From an uncultured Eubacteriales bacterium (GTDB taxonomy: Bacteria > Bacillota > Clostridia > Christensenellales > CAG-138), in contig URFJ01000087.1 of NCBI GenBank assembly GCA_900547135.1, positions 1-8,175 of the forward strand: a DNA stretch of 8,175 nucleotides. Direction: 5' to 3'. This document shows positions 1-5,431 of the stretch, one piece after another. Under the pieces are notes generated by a model. It ran no database searches. It was not told the origin of the DNA and saw only the letters and a program-made list of their open reading frames with translations. Each line of letters opens with the position of its first letter. The first letter of the stretch is position 1. The translations under genes and the position numbers were made by a program.

Positions 1-20
1 AAATCTTTTCAAAAGCGGTT

Positions 21-49
21 TATACTATTATCAATGGACAGGTAGTATA
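21..49. repeat. short inverted repeat upstream of the MerR gene
   Basis: TATACTA (21-27) is exactly complementary to TAGTATA (43-49), with 15 bases between. It could be a weak hairpin from the end of an upstream transcript or a binding site. The AT-rich sequence after it contains a possible second promoter, TTGTTC (65-70) and TATAAT (89-94) 18 bp apart. Nothing ties the repeat to a function, and a 7-bp AT-rich repeat could occur by chance. Confidence 0.25.
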
Positions 50-97
50 CAAAAGTAATGCTTCTTGTTCAAATTAAAAATATATTTTTATAATTTA

Positions 98-128
98 TTG
101 ACCATGACGTAACGTCATGGTCTATGAT
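98..128 (+). promoter_or_regulatory. MerR-type promoter of the TipA-like regulator (19-bp spacer)
   Basis: The -35 element TTGACC (98-103) and the -10 element TATGAT (123-128) are separated by 19 bp instead of the usual 17. Over-long spacers of this kind are the hallmark of promoters activated by MerR-family proteins, which untwist the DNA to realign the two elements. Transcription would start near 135, giving a short leader before the ribosome binding site CGGAGG (138-143) and the ATG at 151. The promoter sits directly upstream of a MerR gene, so autoregulation is the natural inference. Confidence 0.8.
100..122. promoter_or_regulatory. palindromic operator in the promoter spacer
   Basis: GACCATGACGT (100-110) and ACGTCATGGTC (112-122) form a perfect 11-bp inverted repeat around a single central A at 111. 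It fills the spacer between the -35 and -10 elements, exactly where MerR dimers bind. The obvious ligand is the MerR/TipA-like protein encoded 28 bp downstream. I did not see a second copy of this palindrome elsewhere in the window. Confidence 0.8.
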
Positions 129-150
129 TTATATGAACGGAGGCGATTAA

Positions 151-912
151 ATGCAATACAATATAGGGGAACTGGCCGAGCTGGCCGGCGTATCGGTCAG
201 GACCCTGCGCCACTATGAGCAAATAGACCTTTTAATCCCCAAAAGACGGGAAAACGGATATAGGGTATATGGGCCATCAGAGGTAGAAAAGCTGCAGCAT
301 ATATTGTTTTACCGTCGGCTTGGCCTGGGTTTGGAGAAAATTAGGCGCGCAATTACTGACCCCGGCTTTGATCCGGTTTCCGTACTAACCAGCCATTTGG
401 TTGAATTGAACCGTCAGCGCATGGAACTGGACTCCCTCATCGTCAACGTGCAAAAATCAATAATGGAAAGGCAGGGTGAGTATATTATGAGTGATAATGA
501 AAGATTCGAGGGACTCAAGAGGAAACTCGTAGAGGATAACGAACGTCAATACGGTTCCGAGGTTCGCGCCCAATATGGTGATGATGTAATGAATCTGGTA
601 AACCAAAAAATTGGCCGTATGTCCGAATCCCAGTATGATGAGGTAAAGCGCCTTGAGCAGGATGTGCTGGACGCGCTTTTCGCAGCCATGAAATACGGCG
701 ATGCGCGCTCCGGGCCGGCAAAGGAACTGGTTAGAGTTCACAGAGACTGGTTAAGATGCTACTGGCCCGTATATACGGCTGATATGCATGTAGGATTATC
801 AGAGAGCTATGTGGCTGACAAGAGGTTTTCTGATTATTACTCAAAAGTAGGTGAAGGAGCGGCCGAATTTCTCAGGGATGCTATAGTCAACTTTAGCAGT
901 GAGCTGGAGTAA
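151..912 (+). CDS. MerR-family transcriptional activator, TipA-like, with TipAS ligand-binding domain
   Basis: This is a 253-residue regulator. Residues 1-70 form the MerR winged helix-turn-helix: the start IGELAELAGVSVRTLRHYE and the GYRVY wing segment are diagnostic. Residues 75-110 are the dimerisation helix. Residues 115-253 match the TipAS domain, with late motifs resembling GLSESYVADKRFSDYY and AEFLRDAI. In Streptomyces TipA this all-helical domain traps thiopeptide antibiotics and related ligands; the ligand here is unknown. The start at 151 follows CGGAGG at 138-143 by 7 bases. The gene has its own MerR-type promoter with a palindromic operator and its own terminator, so it is probably a single-gene, self-activating unit. 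No transporter or resistance gene lies beside it. An in-frame ATG at codon 113 could yield the ligand-binding domain alone. The family assignment is firm; the inducer and regulon are not visible. Confidence 0.92.
   Translation: MQYNIGELAELAGVSVRTLRHYEQIDLLIPKRRENGYRVYGPSEVEKLQHILFYRRLGLGLEKIRRAITDPGFDPVSVLTSHLVELNRQRMELDSLIVNVQKSIMERQGEYIMSDNERFEGLKRKLVEDNERQYGSEVRAQYGDDVMNLVNQKIGRMSESQYDEVKRLEQDVLDALFAAMKYGDARSGPAKELVRVHRDWLRCYWPVYTADMHVGLSESYVADKRFSDYYSKVGEGAAEFLRDAIVNFSSELE
474..489 (+). other. possible internal translation start for a stand-alone TipAS domain
   Basis: Inside the regulator gene, GGGTGAG (474-480) lies six bases before an in-frame ATG (487-489, codon 113). Starting there gives a 141-residue protein that corresponds to the ligand-binding domain without the DNA-binding domain. 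Streptomyces lividans tipA makes both long and short forms from one transcript through an internal start at nearly the same position. Whether this start is used is inference. Confidence 0.4.
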
Positions 913-926
913 GACGCACATGTGCT

Positions 927-960
927 AAAACCAGGCCGGCGATACAGCAGGCTTGGTTTT
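927..960 (+). terminator. Rho-independent terminator after the TipA-like gene
   Basis: AAAACCAGGCC (927-937) pairs with GGCTTGGTTTT (950-960) across a 12-base loop. This is an 11-bp stem with one G-U pair, ending in a T run that serves as both stem and tail. It lies 15 bases after the stop codon and separates the regulator from lspA. The A run on the 5' arm would let it work on the opposite strand too. Confidence 0.7.
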
Positions 961-1063
961 AATAAAGGGACATTCGTAATAAAAATTGGAGCTGTTGCCT
1001 CAAGAAGATATATACGGTTTTTCATCGAAAATAATAATGCCTATCCGCTCCCCTTGACTGCCA

Positions 1064-1072
1064 TGGTATAAT
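1064..1072 (+). promoter_or_regulatory. extended -10 promoter of lspA
   Basis: TGGTATAAT is a perfect -10 hexamer preceded by the extended TGn element. No good -35 lies 17 bp upstream, which extended -10 promoters tolerate. Transcription would start near 1079, leaving about 20 bases before the lspA ATG, enough to include the TGGAGG ribosome binding site at 1088-1093. It should drive lspA and rluD together. Confidence 0.55.
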
Positions 1073-1098
1073 TACGTATATTGGCAATGGAGGTTTAC

Positions 1099-1698
1099 AT
1101 GCTGGAAATACTTCTAACACTTCTTATCGTAGCTTTTGATCAGTTATCTAAAGCTGCCGCCGCTCATTGGCTGCCCATGCTTGAGAATTCCTCGCTCCCA
1201 ATAATTGAAGGCGTTTTTCACTTTACCTATGTAGAAAACCGCGGCGCAGCTTTTGGCATATTCCAAAACGCCAGATGGGTGTTTATAATAATTACAGTTT
1301 TCGCCTGCGTCGGTATAATACTCCTACTGGTTTCCTCCCATAAAAAAAAGGCCTACCCAATGCCTAGGCTTCTAAGGATTGCATTGGTATTCATACTCGC
1401 GGGGGCAATAGGTAACTTTATTGACAGAGTGTTCCTTGGATATGTTCGTGATATGCTTGACTTTGCCCTCATCAGATTTGCCGTGTTCAATGTAGCGGAC
1501 AGCACGATATGCGTAGGCGCCGTTCTTGCAATAATATCCCTGTTTACTACTAAGGCGGGACGAAGCTATCTTGACCATATGGACAGCAAACTATTTAAGG
1601 GTAAGGGCGACAAGCCACGCGCTTGTGTACCAGTATCAAAACCAGACATCTCAAATGGTTCGGATTCCGACTCCCCCGACGGCGATGGACAATCCTGA
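1099..1698 (+). CDS. lspA: lipoprotein signal peptidase (signal peptidase II)
   Basis: LspA is a membrane aspartic protease that cuts the signal peptide from diacylglyceryl-modified prolipoproteins. The 199-residue product shows the family motifs: D14-Q15 in the first membrane helix, VENRGAAFG (45-53), GAIGNFIDR (102-110) with catalytic Asp109, and FNVADS (130-135) with catalytic Asp134. Four membrane helices lie near residues 3-22, 60-79, 91-108 and 127-150. The start at 1099 is chosen because TGGAGG ends five bases before it; an in-frame TTG at 1081 lies outside any ribosome binding site. The usual length is about 150-165 residues, and this one carries a hydrophilic tail of about 40 residues rich in Ser, Asp, Gly and Lys. 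rluD follows 13 bp later, or overlaps, a gene order common in Bacillota. Confidence 0.95.
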   Translation: MLEILLTLLIVAFDQLSKAAAAHWLPMLENSSLPIIEGVFHFTYVENRGAAFGIFQNARWVFIIITVFACVGIILLLVSSHKKKAYPMPRLLRIALVFILAGAIGNFIDRVFLGYVRDMLDFALIRFAVFNVADSTICVGAVLAIISLFTTKAGRSYLDHMDSKLFKGKGDKPRACVPVSKPDISNGSDSDSPDGDGQS

Positions 1699-1711
1699 GC
1701 GGACCGAGTAT

Positions 1712-2635
1712 ATGGAGCCTGTAGAGGTGTTTGCCGATATTTCGGGCGAACGCCTGGATGTGTTTTTATCACGCGTAACCGGCGAAACAAGATCTCTTAT
1801 AAAAAAGCGGCTGGACGCCGGGGATGTGCTGCTAAATTCACGGCCCGCCAAAGCCAACTCAAGGCTGAAGGCAGGCGACCGCATTGAACTGTTTATTCAG
1901 CCCCCTCGCACATCCGAGCTTTGTCCTGAAAACATACCTCTTGATATCGTTTATGAGGATTCGGATATAGCGGTGATAGATAAACCAAAGGGTATGGTTG
2001 TTCATCCGGCTCCGGGCAATCCCTGCGGAACCCTTGTAAACGCTATAATGTTTCATATCAGAGATCTTTCAGGCATTGGAGGCGAAATCCGCCCAGGGAT
2101 TGTGCACCGCATTGACAAAATGACCTCCGGACTGATAGTAATAGCTAAAAATGATTTTTCACATAATACCCTTTCAAAGCAGATTAAGGAGCATACTGCA
2201 AAGAGAACATATATAGCAATAGTGGAGGGTAATTTAAAGGAAGATAAAGGTATCGTGAACGCCCCGATAGGCAGGCACCATACCAACAGAAAAAAAATGG
2301 CTGTGGTAGACGATGGCAGGGAGGCGGTAACCCATTGGTGGGTGTTGAGGCGATTTGGGGACTTTACGGTCATTCGGGTACAGCTAGAAACAGGGCGAAC
2401 ACATCAAATAAGGGTGCATATGTCATATATAAAGCATCCTGTCGCGGGTGATATAGTATATGGTCCCGAAAGGCCCAAGCTAGGACTCGACGGTCAGGCC
2501 CTCCATGCAGTGGAGCTTGAATTGATCCATCCAAGAACGGGTGAAACAATGAAATTTTTTTCCCCCATACCCAGATATTTTTTATCAGCCCTTGCACGAA
2601 TAGGGTGCTATGACTTTAAATGGACAGGGAATTGA
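1712..2635 (+). CDS. rluD: RluA-family pseudouridine synthase, RluD-like
   Basis: This enzyme isomerises uridines to pseudouridine in 23S rRNA; RluD itself acts on helix 69, but the exact target cannot be read from sequence. The 307-residue product has an N-terminal S4 RNA-binding domain (about 13-60, beginning GERLDVFLS) and a catalytic domain (about 75-295). The catalytic motif HRIDKMTSG holds the nucleophile Asp135, and RTHQIRVH (229-236) is the second conserved block. Length matches the family. The start is uncertain: ATG 1712 is 13 bp past the lspA stop and fits the usual N-terminus, while ATG 1685 overlaps lspA by 14 bp and adds nine residues. Neither has a strong ribosome binding site, suggesting translational coupling to lspA. 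The frame stays open upstream to 1571, but that stretch is lspA read in another frame. Confidence 0.93.
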   Translation: MEPVEVFADISGERLDVFLSRVTGETRSLIKKRLDAGDVLLNSRPAKANSRLKAGDRIELFIQPPRTSELCPENIPLDIVYEDSDIAVIDKPKGMVVHPAPGNPCGTLVNAIMFHIRDLSGIGGEIRPGIVHRIDKMTSGLIVIAKNDFSHNTLSKQIKEHTAKRTYIAIVEGNLKEDKGIVNAPIGRHHTNRKKMAVVDDGREAVTHWWVLRRFGDFTVIRVQLETGRTHQIRVHMSYIKHPVAGDIVYGPERPKLGLDGQALHAVELELIHPRTGETMKFFSPIPRYFLSALARIGCYDFKWTGN

Positions 2636-2659
2636 ACTGAGGTTTTTAGTATTATGGGC

Positions 2660-2688
2660 TTGTCAACCCGTTCCATATATTGTATTAT
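2660..2688 (+). promoter_or_regulatory. promoter of zapA
   Basis: TTGTCA (2660-2665) and TATTAT (2683-2688) are 17 bp apart, a normal sigma-A arrangement. An overlapping TATAAT (2686-2691) lies 20 bp from the same -35. Transcription would start near 2695, placing the palindrome at 2706-2725 in the leader. The promoter sits 25 bp after the rluD stop, and no terminator hairpin is evident between, so some read-through from rluD is possible. Confidence 0.5.
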
Positions 2689-2705
2689 AATTATATAGTT
2701 TTATA

Positions 2706-2725
2706 CCATATGCGTCCGCATATGG
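2706..2725. repeat. perfect palindrome in the zapA leader
   Basis: CCATATGCG (2706-2714) and CGCATATGG (2717-2725) are exact reverse complements separated by TC. In RNA this folds as an 8-bp stem with a GTCC tetraloop about 26 bases before the zapA ATG; in DNA it is a good dimeric repressor site just past the transcription start. Function is unknown. Confidence 0.6.
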
Positions 2726-2751
2726 AATTTTGTGCAAATGGATGGTGTTAT

Positions 2752-3090
2752 ATGGAAAAAAATAAAACTACGATATATTTGGGCGGCACAGAGTTTAAGC
2801 TCAAGATATCGGAAAGCGAAGAATATATTCAAGGGCTTGCGGCGTATGTAAACGCTCAGATCGCCAATGTACAGAATCAATTCCCAGGATTGGGCGAAAA
2901 TCGGGGACTTTTGCTTTCCATGCTTAACATAGCCGATGAATACTTCCGGCTCAAGGAAAAGTATGATGCGCTTGATACCCGTATCTCAGCGCTTAGGGAC
3001 ATGCCCAGATCCAGCTCGCCTATAACGATGTCTCCGTCAAAGAGGCCGTTCGAAAATAAAGCGCCCGCCCCTGTAGGCGCAGATTCGTAA
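2752..3090 (+). CDS. zapA: cell division protein ZapA
   Basis: ZapA binds FtsZ and bundles its filaments at the Z ring. The 112-residue product has the ZapA head domain (about 1-60): a strand like TTIYLGGTEFKLKISESEEYIQGLAAYVN, read here in two pieces (TTIYLGGTEFKLK and ISESEEYIQGLAAYVN), then NIADEYFRLKEKYDALDTRISAL, the start of the dimerising coiled coil. The last 28 residues are Ser/Pro-rich and probably disordered. ATG 2752 is chosen because the family begins shortly before the first strand. In-frame ATGs at 2722 and 2710 would add Cys- and Trp-containing residues foreign to the family, and 2722 falls inside the palindrome. The ribosome binding site is weak (GGATGGTG, 2740-2747). The gene has its own promoter and a strong terminator, so it seems to be transcribed alone. 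Confidence 0.85.
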   Translation: MEKNKTTIYLGGTEFKLKISESEEYIQGLAAYVNAQIANVQNQFPGLGENRGLLLSMLNIADEYFRLKEKYDALDTRISALRDMPRSSSPITMSPSKRPFENKAPAPVGADS

Positions 3091-3112
3091 GCTATATGCA
3101 ATTAGCTAAGTT

Positions 3113-3158
3113 GTCCGAAAACGCATTATCTAGCGTTTTCGGACTGTTGTTGTACTTT
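3113..3158 (+). terminator. strong Rho-independent terminator after zapA
   Basis: GTCCGAAAACGC (3113-3124) pairs perfectly with GCGTTTTCGGAC (3133-3144), a 12-bp stem with an 8-base loop, followed by the T-rich tail TGTTGTTGTACTTT. It ends the zapA transcript. The 168 bp from here to the spmA start are AT-rich, and I could not identify a convincing promoter for any sigma factor in them. Confidence 0.85.
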
Positions 3159-3326
3159 TGAGGCATTACCTCTTACTATAATTAACGTCCTATTATAAAA
3201 TTAGCAGCAATTTAGTTAAAGTTACAAATCGAAGCAAATTTATAATTAAGCTGAGATCTTATCACTTACGAGTACTTGCAATCCTAAACCGGCTTCGTTT
3301 CACATATGCTCTACGGGGTGATGTTT

Positions 3327-3899
3327 GTGAATGCTCTGTGGGGCGGCATGCTTGTAATTGGTATTTTGGTTGGTATATTGACAGGACGCGGTGACGCGCT
3401 GCTTGACGCGATGATTGCGGGAGCGGCGGACGCCGTTACCCTTGCTATTTCCCTTGGTGGCGCTTATATGTTCTTTATGGGTATCATGGGAGTAGCAAAG
3501 GAATGCGGCCTTATAGATTCGCTAGCCAAACTGGTGCGTCCGCTTATGAGACGTCTGTTTCCAAATGCGGGAACAGCGGTAGCGCCTATTACGCTTAACC
3601 TGGCCGCTAATTTCTTCGGTCTTGGAAACGCGGCAACCCCATTTGGGCTTGAGGCTATGAAGGAGCTTCAAAAATCCTACAAAGAACCGGCCCGCGCAAC
3701 TGACGACATGTGTATGTTTATAGCGATTAACGCCTCTGCGGTAGAGCTTCTCCCCACATCCGTACTCGCGCTAAGGGCCGCCGCCGGATCTGCGGACGCC
3801 TATTCGGTGATTTGGCCCACTTTCGCATCCTCGGTCGTAGGATTCGTAGCGGCGGTCCTTTTGTGTCTGGCGTTTAGGAGGAGGAAATCACGCGGGTGA
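3327..3899 (+). CDS. spmA: spore maturation protein A
   Basis: SpmA works with SpmB in dehydrating the spore core, and loss of either gives less heat-resistant spores in Bacillus and Clostridium. The 190-residue product is an integral membrane protein of the nucleoside-recognition (Gate) domain family. Conserved family blocks are visible: LAANFFGLGNAATPFGLEAM, where the loop GLGNAATP is the signature, and INASAVELLPTSVLALR. Membrane helices lie near residues 3-22, 36-60, 132-150 and 165-184. GTG 3327 is preferred because GGGGTGAT (3315-3322) gives a ribosome binding site at proper spacing and the protein then starts VNALW, like Bacillus SpmA; ATGs at 3306 and 3321 are alternatives. The stop overlaps the spmB start (GTGA). 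In B. subtilis the pair follows dacB; no dacB is present here. Confidence 0.9.
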   Translation: MNALWGGMLVIGILVGILTGRGDALLDAMIAGAADAVTLAISLGGAYMFFMGIMGVAKECGLIDSLAKLVRPLMRRLFPNAGTAVAPITLNLAANFFGLGNAATPFGLEAMKELQKSYKEPARATDDMCMFIAINASAVELLPTSVLALRAAAGSADAYSVIWPTFASSVVGFVAAVLLCLAFRRRKSRG

Positions 3900-4408
3900 G
3901 CGCAATTTTTCTGCCGATATGCATAATGCTGCTTATAATGTGGTCCTTTCGCAAGCGGTGCAACGTTTACGAGGCGTTTGTCACAGGGGCTAAGGACGCC
4001 ATACCCACTCTCGTACAGATACTGCCATACATGGCGGCTATGCTGATAGCCATAAGCGTTTTCCGCGCATCCGGTGCCATGGACCTGTTGATGGGCCTGC
4101 TCTCCCCTGCCTTTGAAGCAGTGGGAATGCCCGCCGAGCTTGTACCCCTTGTCACGCTTCGCCCGTTCTCCGGAAGCGCAGCGCTGGCGCTGCTTCAAGA
4201 CGTGTTTACAAATCATGGGGTGGATACCTTTATCGGGCTTTCAGCCTCCGTGCTAGTGGGCTCAACCGAAACGATCTTCTATACTGTAGCGTTGTATTTT
4301 GGCTCGGTTAAAGTGTTAAAGCCCCGTTACAGCGTTGCCGTCGCCCTGATAAGCGGCGTTGCGGGCGTCGTTGCCGCCATGATGCTTGCCTACTGGCTTT
4401 GGGGATAG
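3896..4408 (+). CDS. spmB: spore maturation protein B
   Basis: SpmB is the partner of SpmA in spore core dehydration. The 170-residue membrane protein carries the Gate-domain signature blocks TLRPFSGSAALALLQDV and SVLVGSTETIFYTVALYFGS. The STET-FY-ALYFGS motif is the most diagnostic. Length is close to the usual 175-180. It begins with GTG overlapping the spmA TGA, with GGAGGAGG (3877-3884) 11 bases upstream, so the two are translationally coupled and should be made in equal amounts. The family usually reads HGPDS where this copy has HGVDT. Its last 93 bp are antisense to the open frame of a broken TPR gene on the opposite strand. No clear terminator follows; the only hairpin (4408-4428) is short and lacks a T run. 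Confidence 0.92.
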   Translation: MSAIFLPICIMLLIMWSFRKRCNVYEAFVTGAKDAIPTLVQILPYMAAMLIAISVFRASGAMDLLMGLLSPAFEAVGMPAELVPLVTLRPFSGSAALALLQDVFTNHGVDTFIGLSASVLVGSTETIFYTVALYFGSVKVLKPRYSVAVALISGVAGVVAAMMLAYWLWG

Positions 4409-4765
4409 CCGCCTGCTTAACAGGAGGCATTCGCTCGCCAGCCAATCTGAAAACAGCTGCTGGGGCATGCCCAAATTTATATACGCATCGTATATAACTG
4501 ATTTCGTCTCGTCCGCGTGAACGCCCCTGCCCGCATACCTTGTGATTGCTTTATACGCTCTAATGCCGTACCTCAGGGTTTTTCCGAGATCTTGCTGTAC
4601 ACTGCATATTTCAGCCGCCCTTTTGTATAACCTCGATGTTAAAAGGTTATAGTCACAATGAATGTTCCTCTCAATCGACAGTGCTAAACGGCAATAGTAA
4701 AGTGACTTTTCGTATACCCTATTTATATAGTACATATCCGACATGCGCCCATATATATCCGCCAT
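4316..4765 (-). pseudogene. TPR-repeat protein, downstream fragment (degraded)
   Basis: This open frame begins MADIYGRMSDMYYINRVYEKS and continues YYCRLALSIERN, helical pairs spaced like tetratricopeptide repeats: a Y-x-RM-DMYY helix followed by YEKSLYYCRLAL. The same frame extends upstream as GNPEKAMEYFEWAVSK, another TPR, interrupted by a TGA at 4796-4798, so the ATG at 4765 is internal to a repeat, not a real start. At the other end, the last 30 or so residues lie opposite spmB and are Gly/His/Asn-rich with no repeat pattern, which suggests the true C-terminus is lost. Such repeats serve as protein- or peptide-binding scaffolds, often attached to regulators in Clostridia; the original function cannot be told. 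It belongs with the fragment at 4815-5183. Confidence 0.6.
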
Positions 4766-4814
4766 CTCATCTGATTCAGGGCCACACTTTCGCCTTCATT
4801 TTGAAACAGCCCAT

Positions 4815-5183
4815 TCAAAATATTCCATAGCCTTTTCTGGATTTCCCATGCATCCTAATGTAAAGCCAATTAAACGCTATATCCATGTTTCTTTCTATTT
4901 CATCTGTTTTGCAATTGCTTTTTATTAAATTGTAGATTTCAATGGATACGTCGCTGCACCGCAGAAACTCGTTAAGATTACCCTCTTCTTTGTATAACGA
5001 TCCTTTATATTTATACAAGTAAGCTATCAGTTCTGTTCTTTTTCCATATTGTTTTTCTAACGGCATTATTATTTCATCAAGAACTTTATGGGCTTGATTA
5101 TAGTTGCCGTCATCAGCATATTTAACTACTGAACAAAACTGCGTATTGAGCGCGTTCCAGTTGTGCCCTGACAATGATTTCAA
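4815..5183 (-). pseudogene. TPR-repeat protein, upstream fragment (degraded)
   Basis: The frame encodes TPR-like helices: KYADDGNYNQAHKVLDEII, then AYLYKYKGSLYKEEGNLNEFL, then NMDIAFN. At about 4868 the reading frame breaks: continuing the TPR pattern (GFTLGCMGNPEKAMEYFEW) needs a shift of one base, consistent with a small indel between AFN and GFTLG. The nominal start is a TTG at 5181-5183 with no ribosome binding site. The frame is open further upstream to 5279 (reading EYYIRYFEDVLCKLKS just before the TTG) but contains no ATG or GTG. Thus both the start and the interior look damaged. Sequencing error could explain one frameshift but not the combination with the downstream stop and the missing start. 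Confidence 0.55.
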
Positions 5184-5278
5184 TTTGCATAATACATCTT
5201 CAAAATATCTTATATAATATTCCCCATGCCCTTTTAGATAATTACGTTTTATTTGCCATGCGAATATGATTCCTGTCC

Positions 5279-5287
5279 ATTATAACA
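5279..5287 (-). promoter_or_regulatory. possible extended -10 promoter reading into the TPR remnant
   Basis: On the - strand the sequence TGTTATAAT is a consensus -10 with the extended TGn element. It lies about 100 bp upstream of the first TPR fragment and points into it. No strong -35 is visible. If active it would transcribe the remnant and continue antisense into spmB. Confidence 0.35.
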
Positions 5288-5390
5288 TTTGTCTGTTTTT
5301 GAGGCTATATTACGAATTACCTCTAAATACAGCTTCTAACGCGCTAAAGCATACATACCTTCAAAAATTCTACTTAAAAAGGCCAAACTG

Positions 5391-5399
5391 TGCTATACT
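5391..5399 (+). promoter_or_regulatory. extended -10 promoter of the Fe-S scaffold/GGGtGRT operon
   Basis: TGCTATACT has a TGn extension and a near-consensus -10; the -35 region 17 bp upstream is poor. Transcription would start near 5406, 26 bases before the ATG. An inverted repeat, CTTTTA (5398-5403) and TAAAAG (5407-5412), overlaps the start point and could be an operator, though six AT-rich base pairs are weak evidence. Confidence 0.5.
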
Positions 5400-5431
5400 T
5401 TTAAGGTAAAAGAGATAAACAGGAGGACTGC

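Noticed and set aside
1054..1082. TTGACT with TATATT 17 bp downstream as the lspA promoter
   Set aside because: Transcription would begin at about 1089, inside the ribosome binding site, so the leader would be too short. The extended -10 TGGTATAAT at 1064-1072 fits better.
913..1098. Riboswitch or small RNA between the TipA-like gene and lspA
   Set aside because: Apart from the terminator and the lspA promoter I see no conserved riboswitch core or further strong helices.
1571..1711. Long N-terminal extension of the RluD-like protein
   Set aside because: The frame is open, but the sequence is lspA read in another frame and the extra residues do not resemble the family. The S4 domain starts normally after ATG 1712.
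2680..2751. ZapA start further upstream (2680, 2710 or 2722)
   Set aside because: These starts fall in the promoter -10 region or the palindrome and add residues not seen before the first ZapA strand.
3164..3246. sigma-A promoters for spmA using TATAAT at 3177 or 3241
   Set aside because: The nearest -35-like hexamers are only 13 bp away, and the region is AT-rich enough for chance matches.
4408..4428. Terminator hairpin after spmB (GCC-CCTG with CAGG-GGC)
   Set aside because: The stem has a mismatch, only seven pairs in total, and no T run follows.
4636..4928. Small + strand open frames in the spmB-scaffold gap
   Set aside because: They are the complement of the TPR remnant, with no ribosome binding site and no recognisable protein character.
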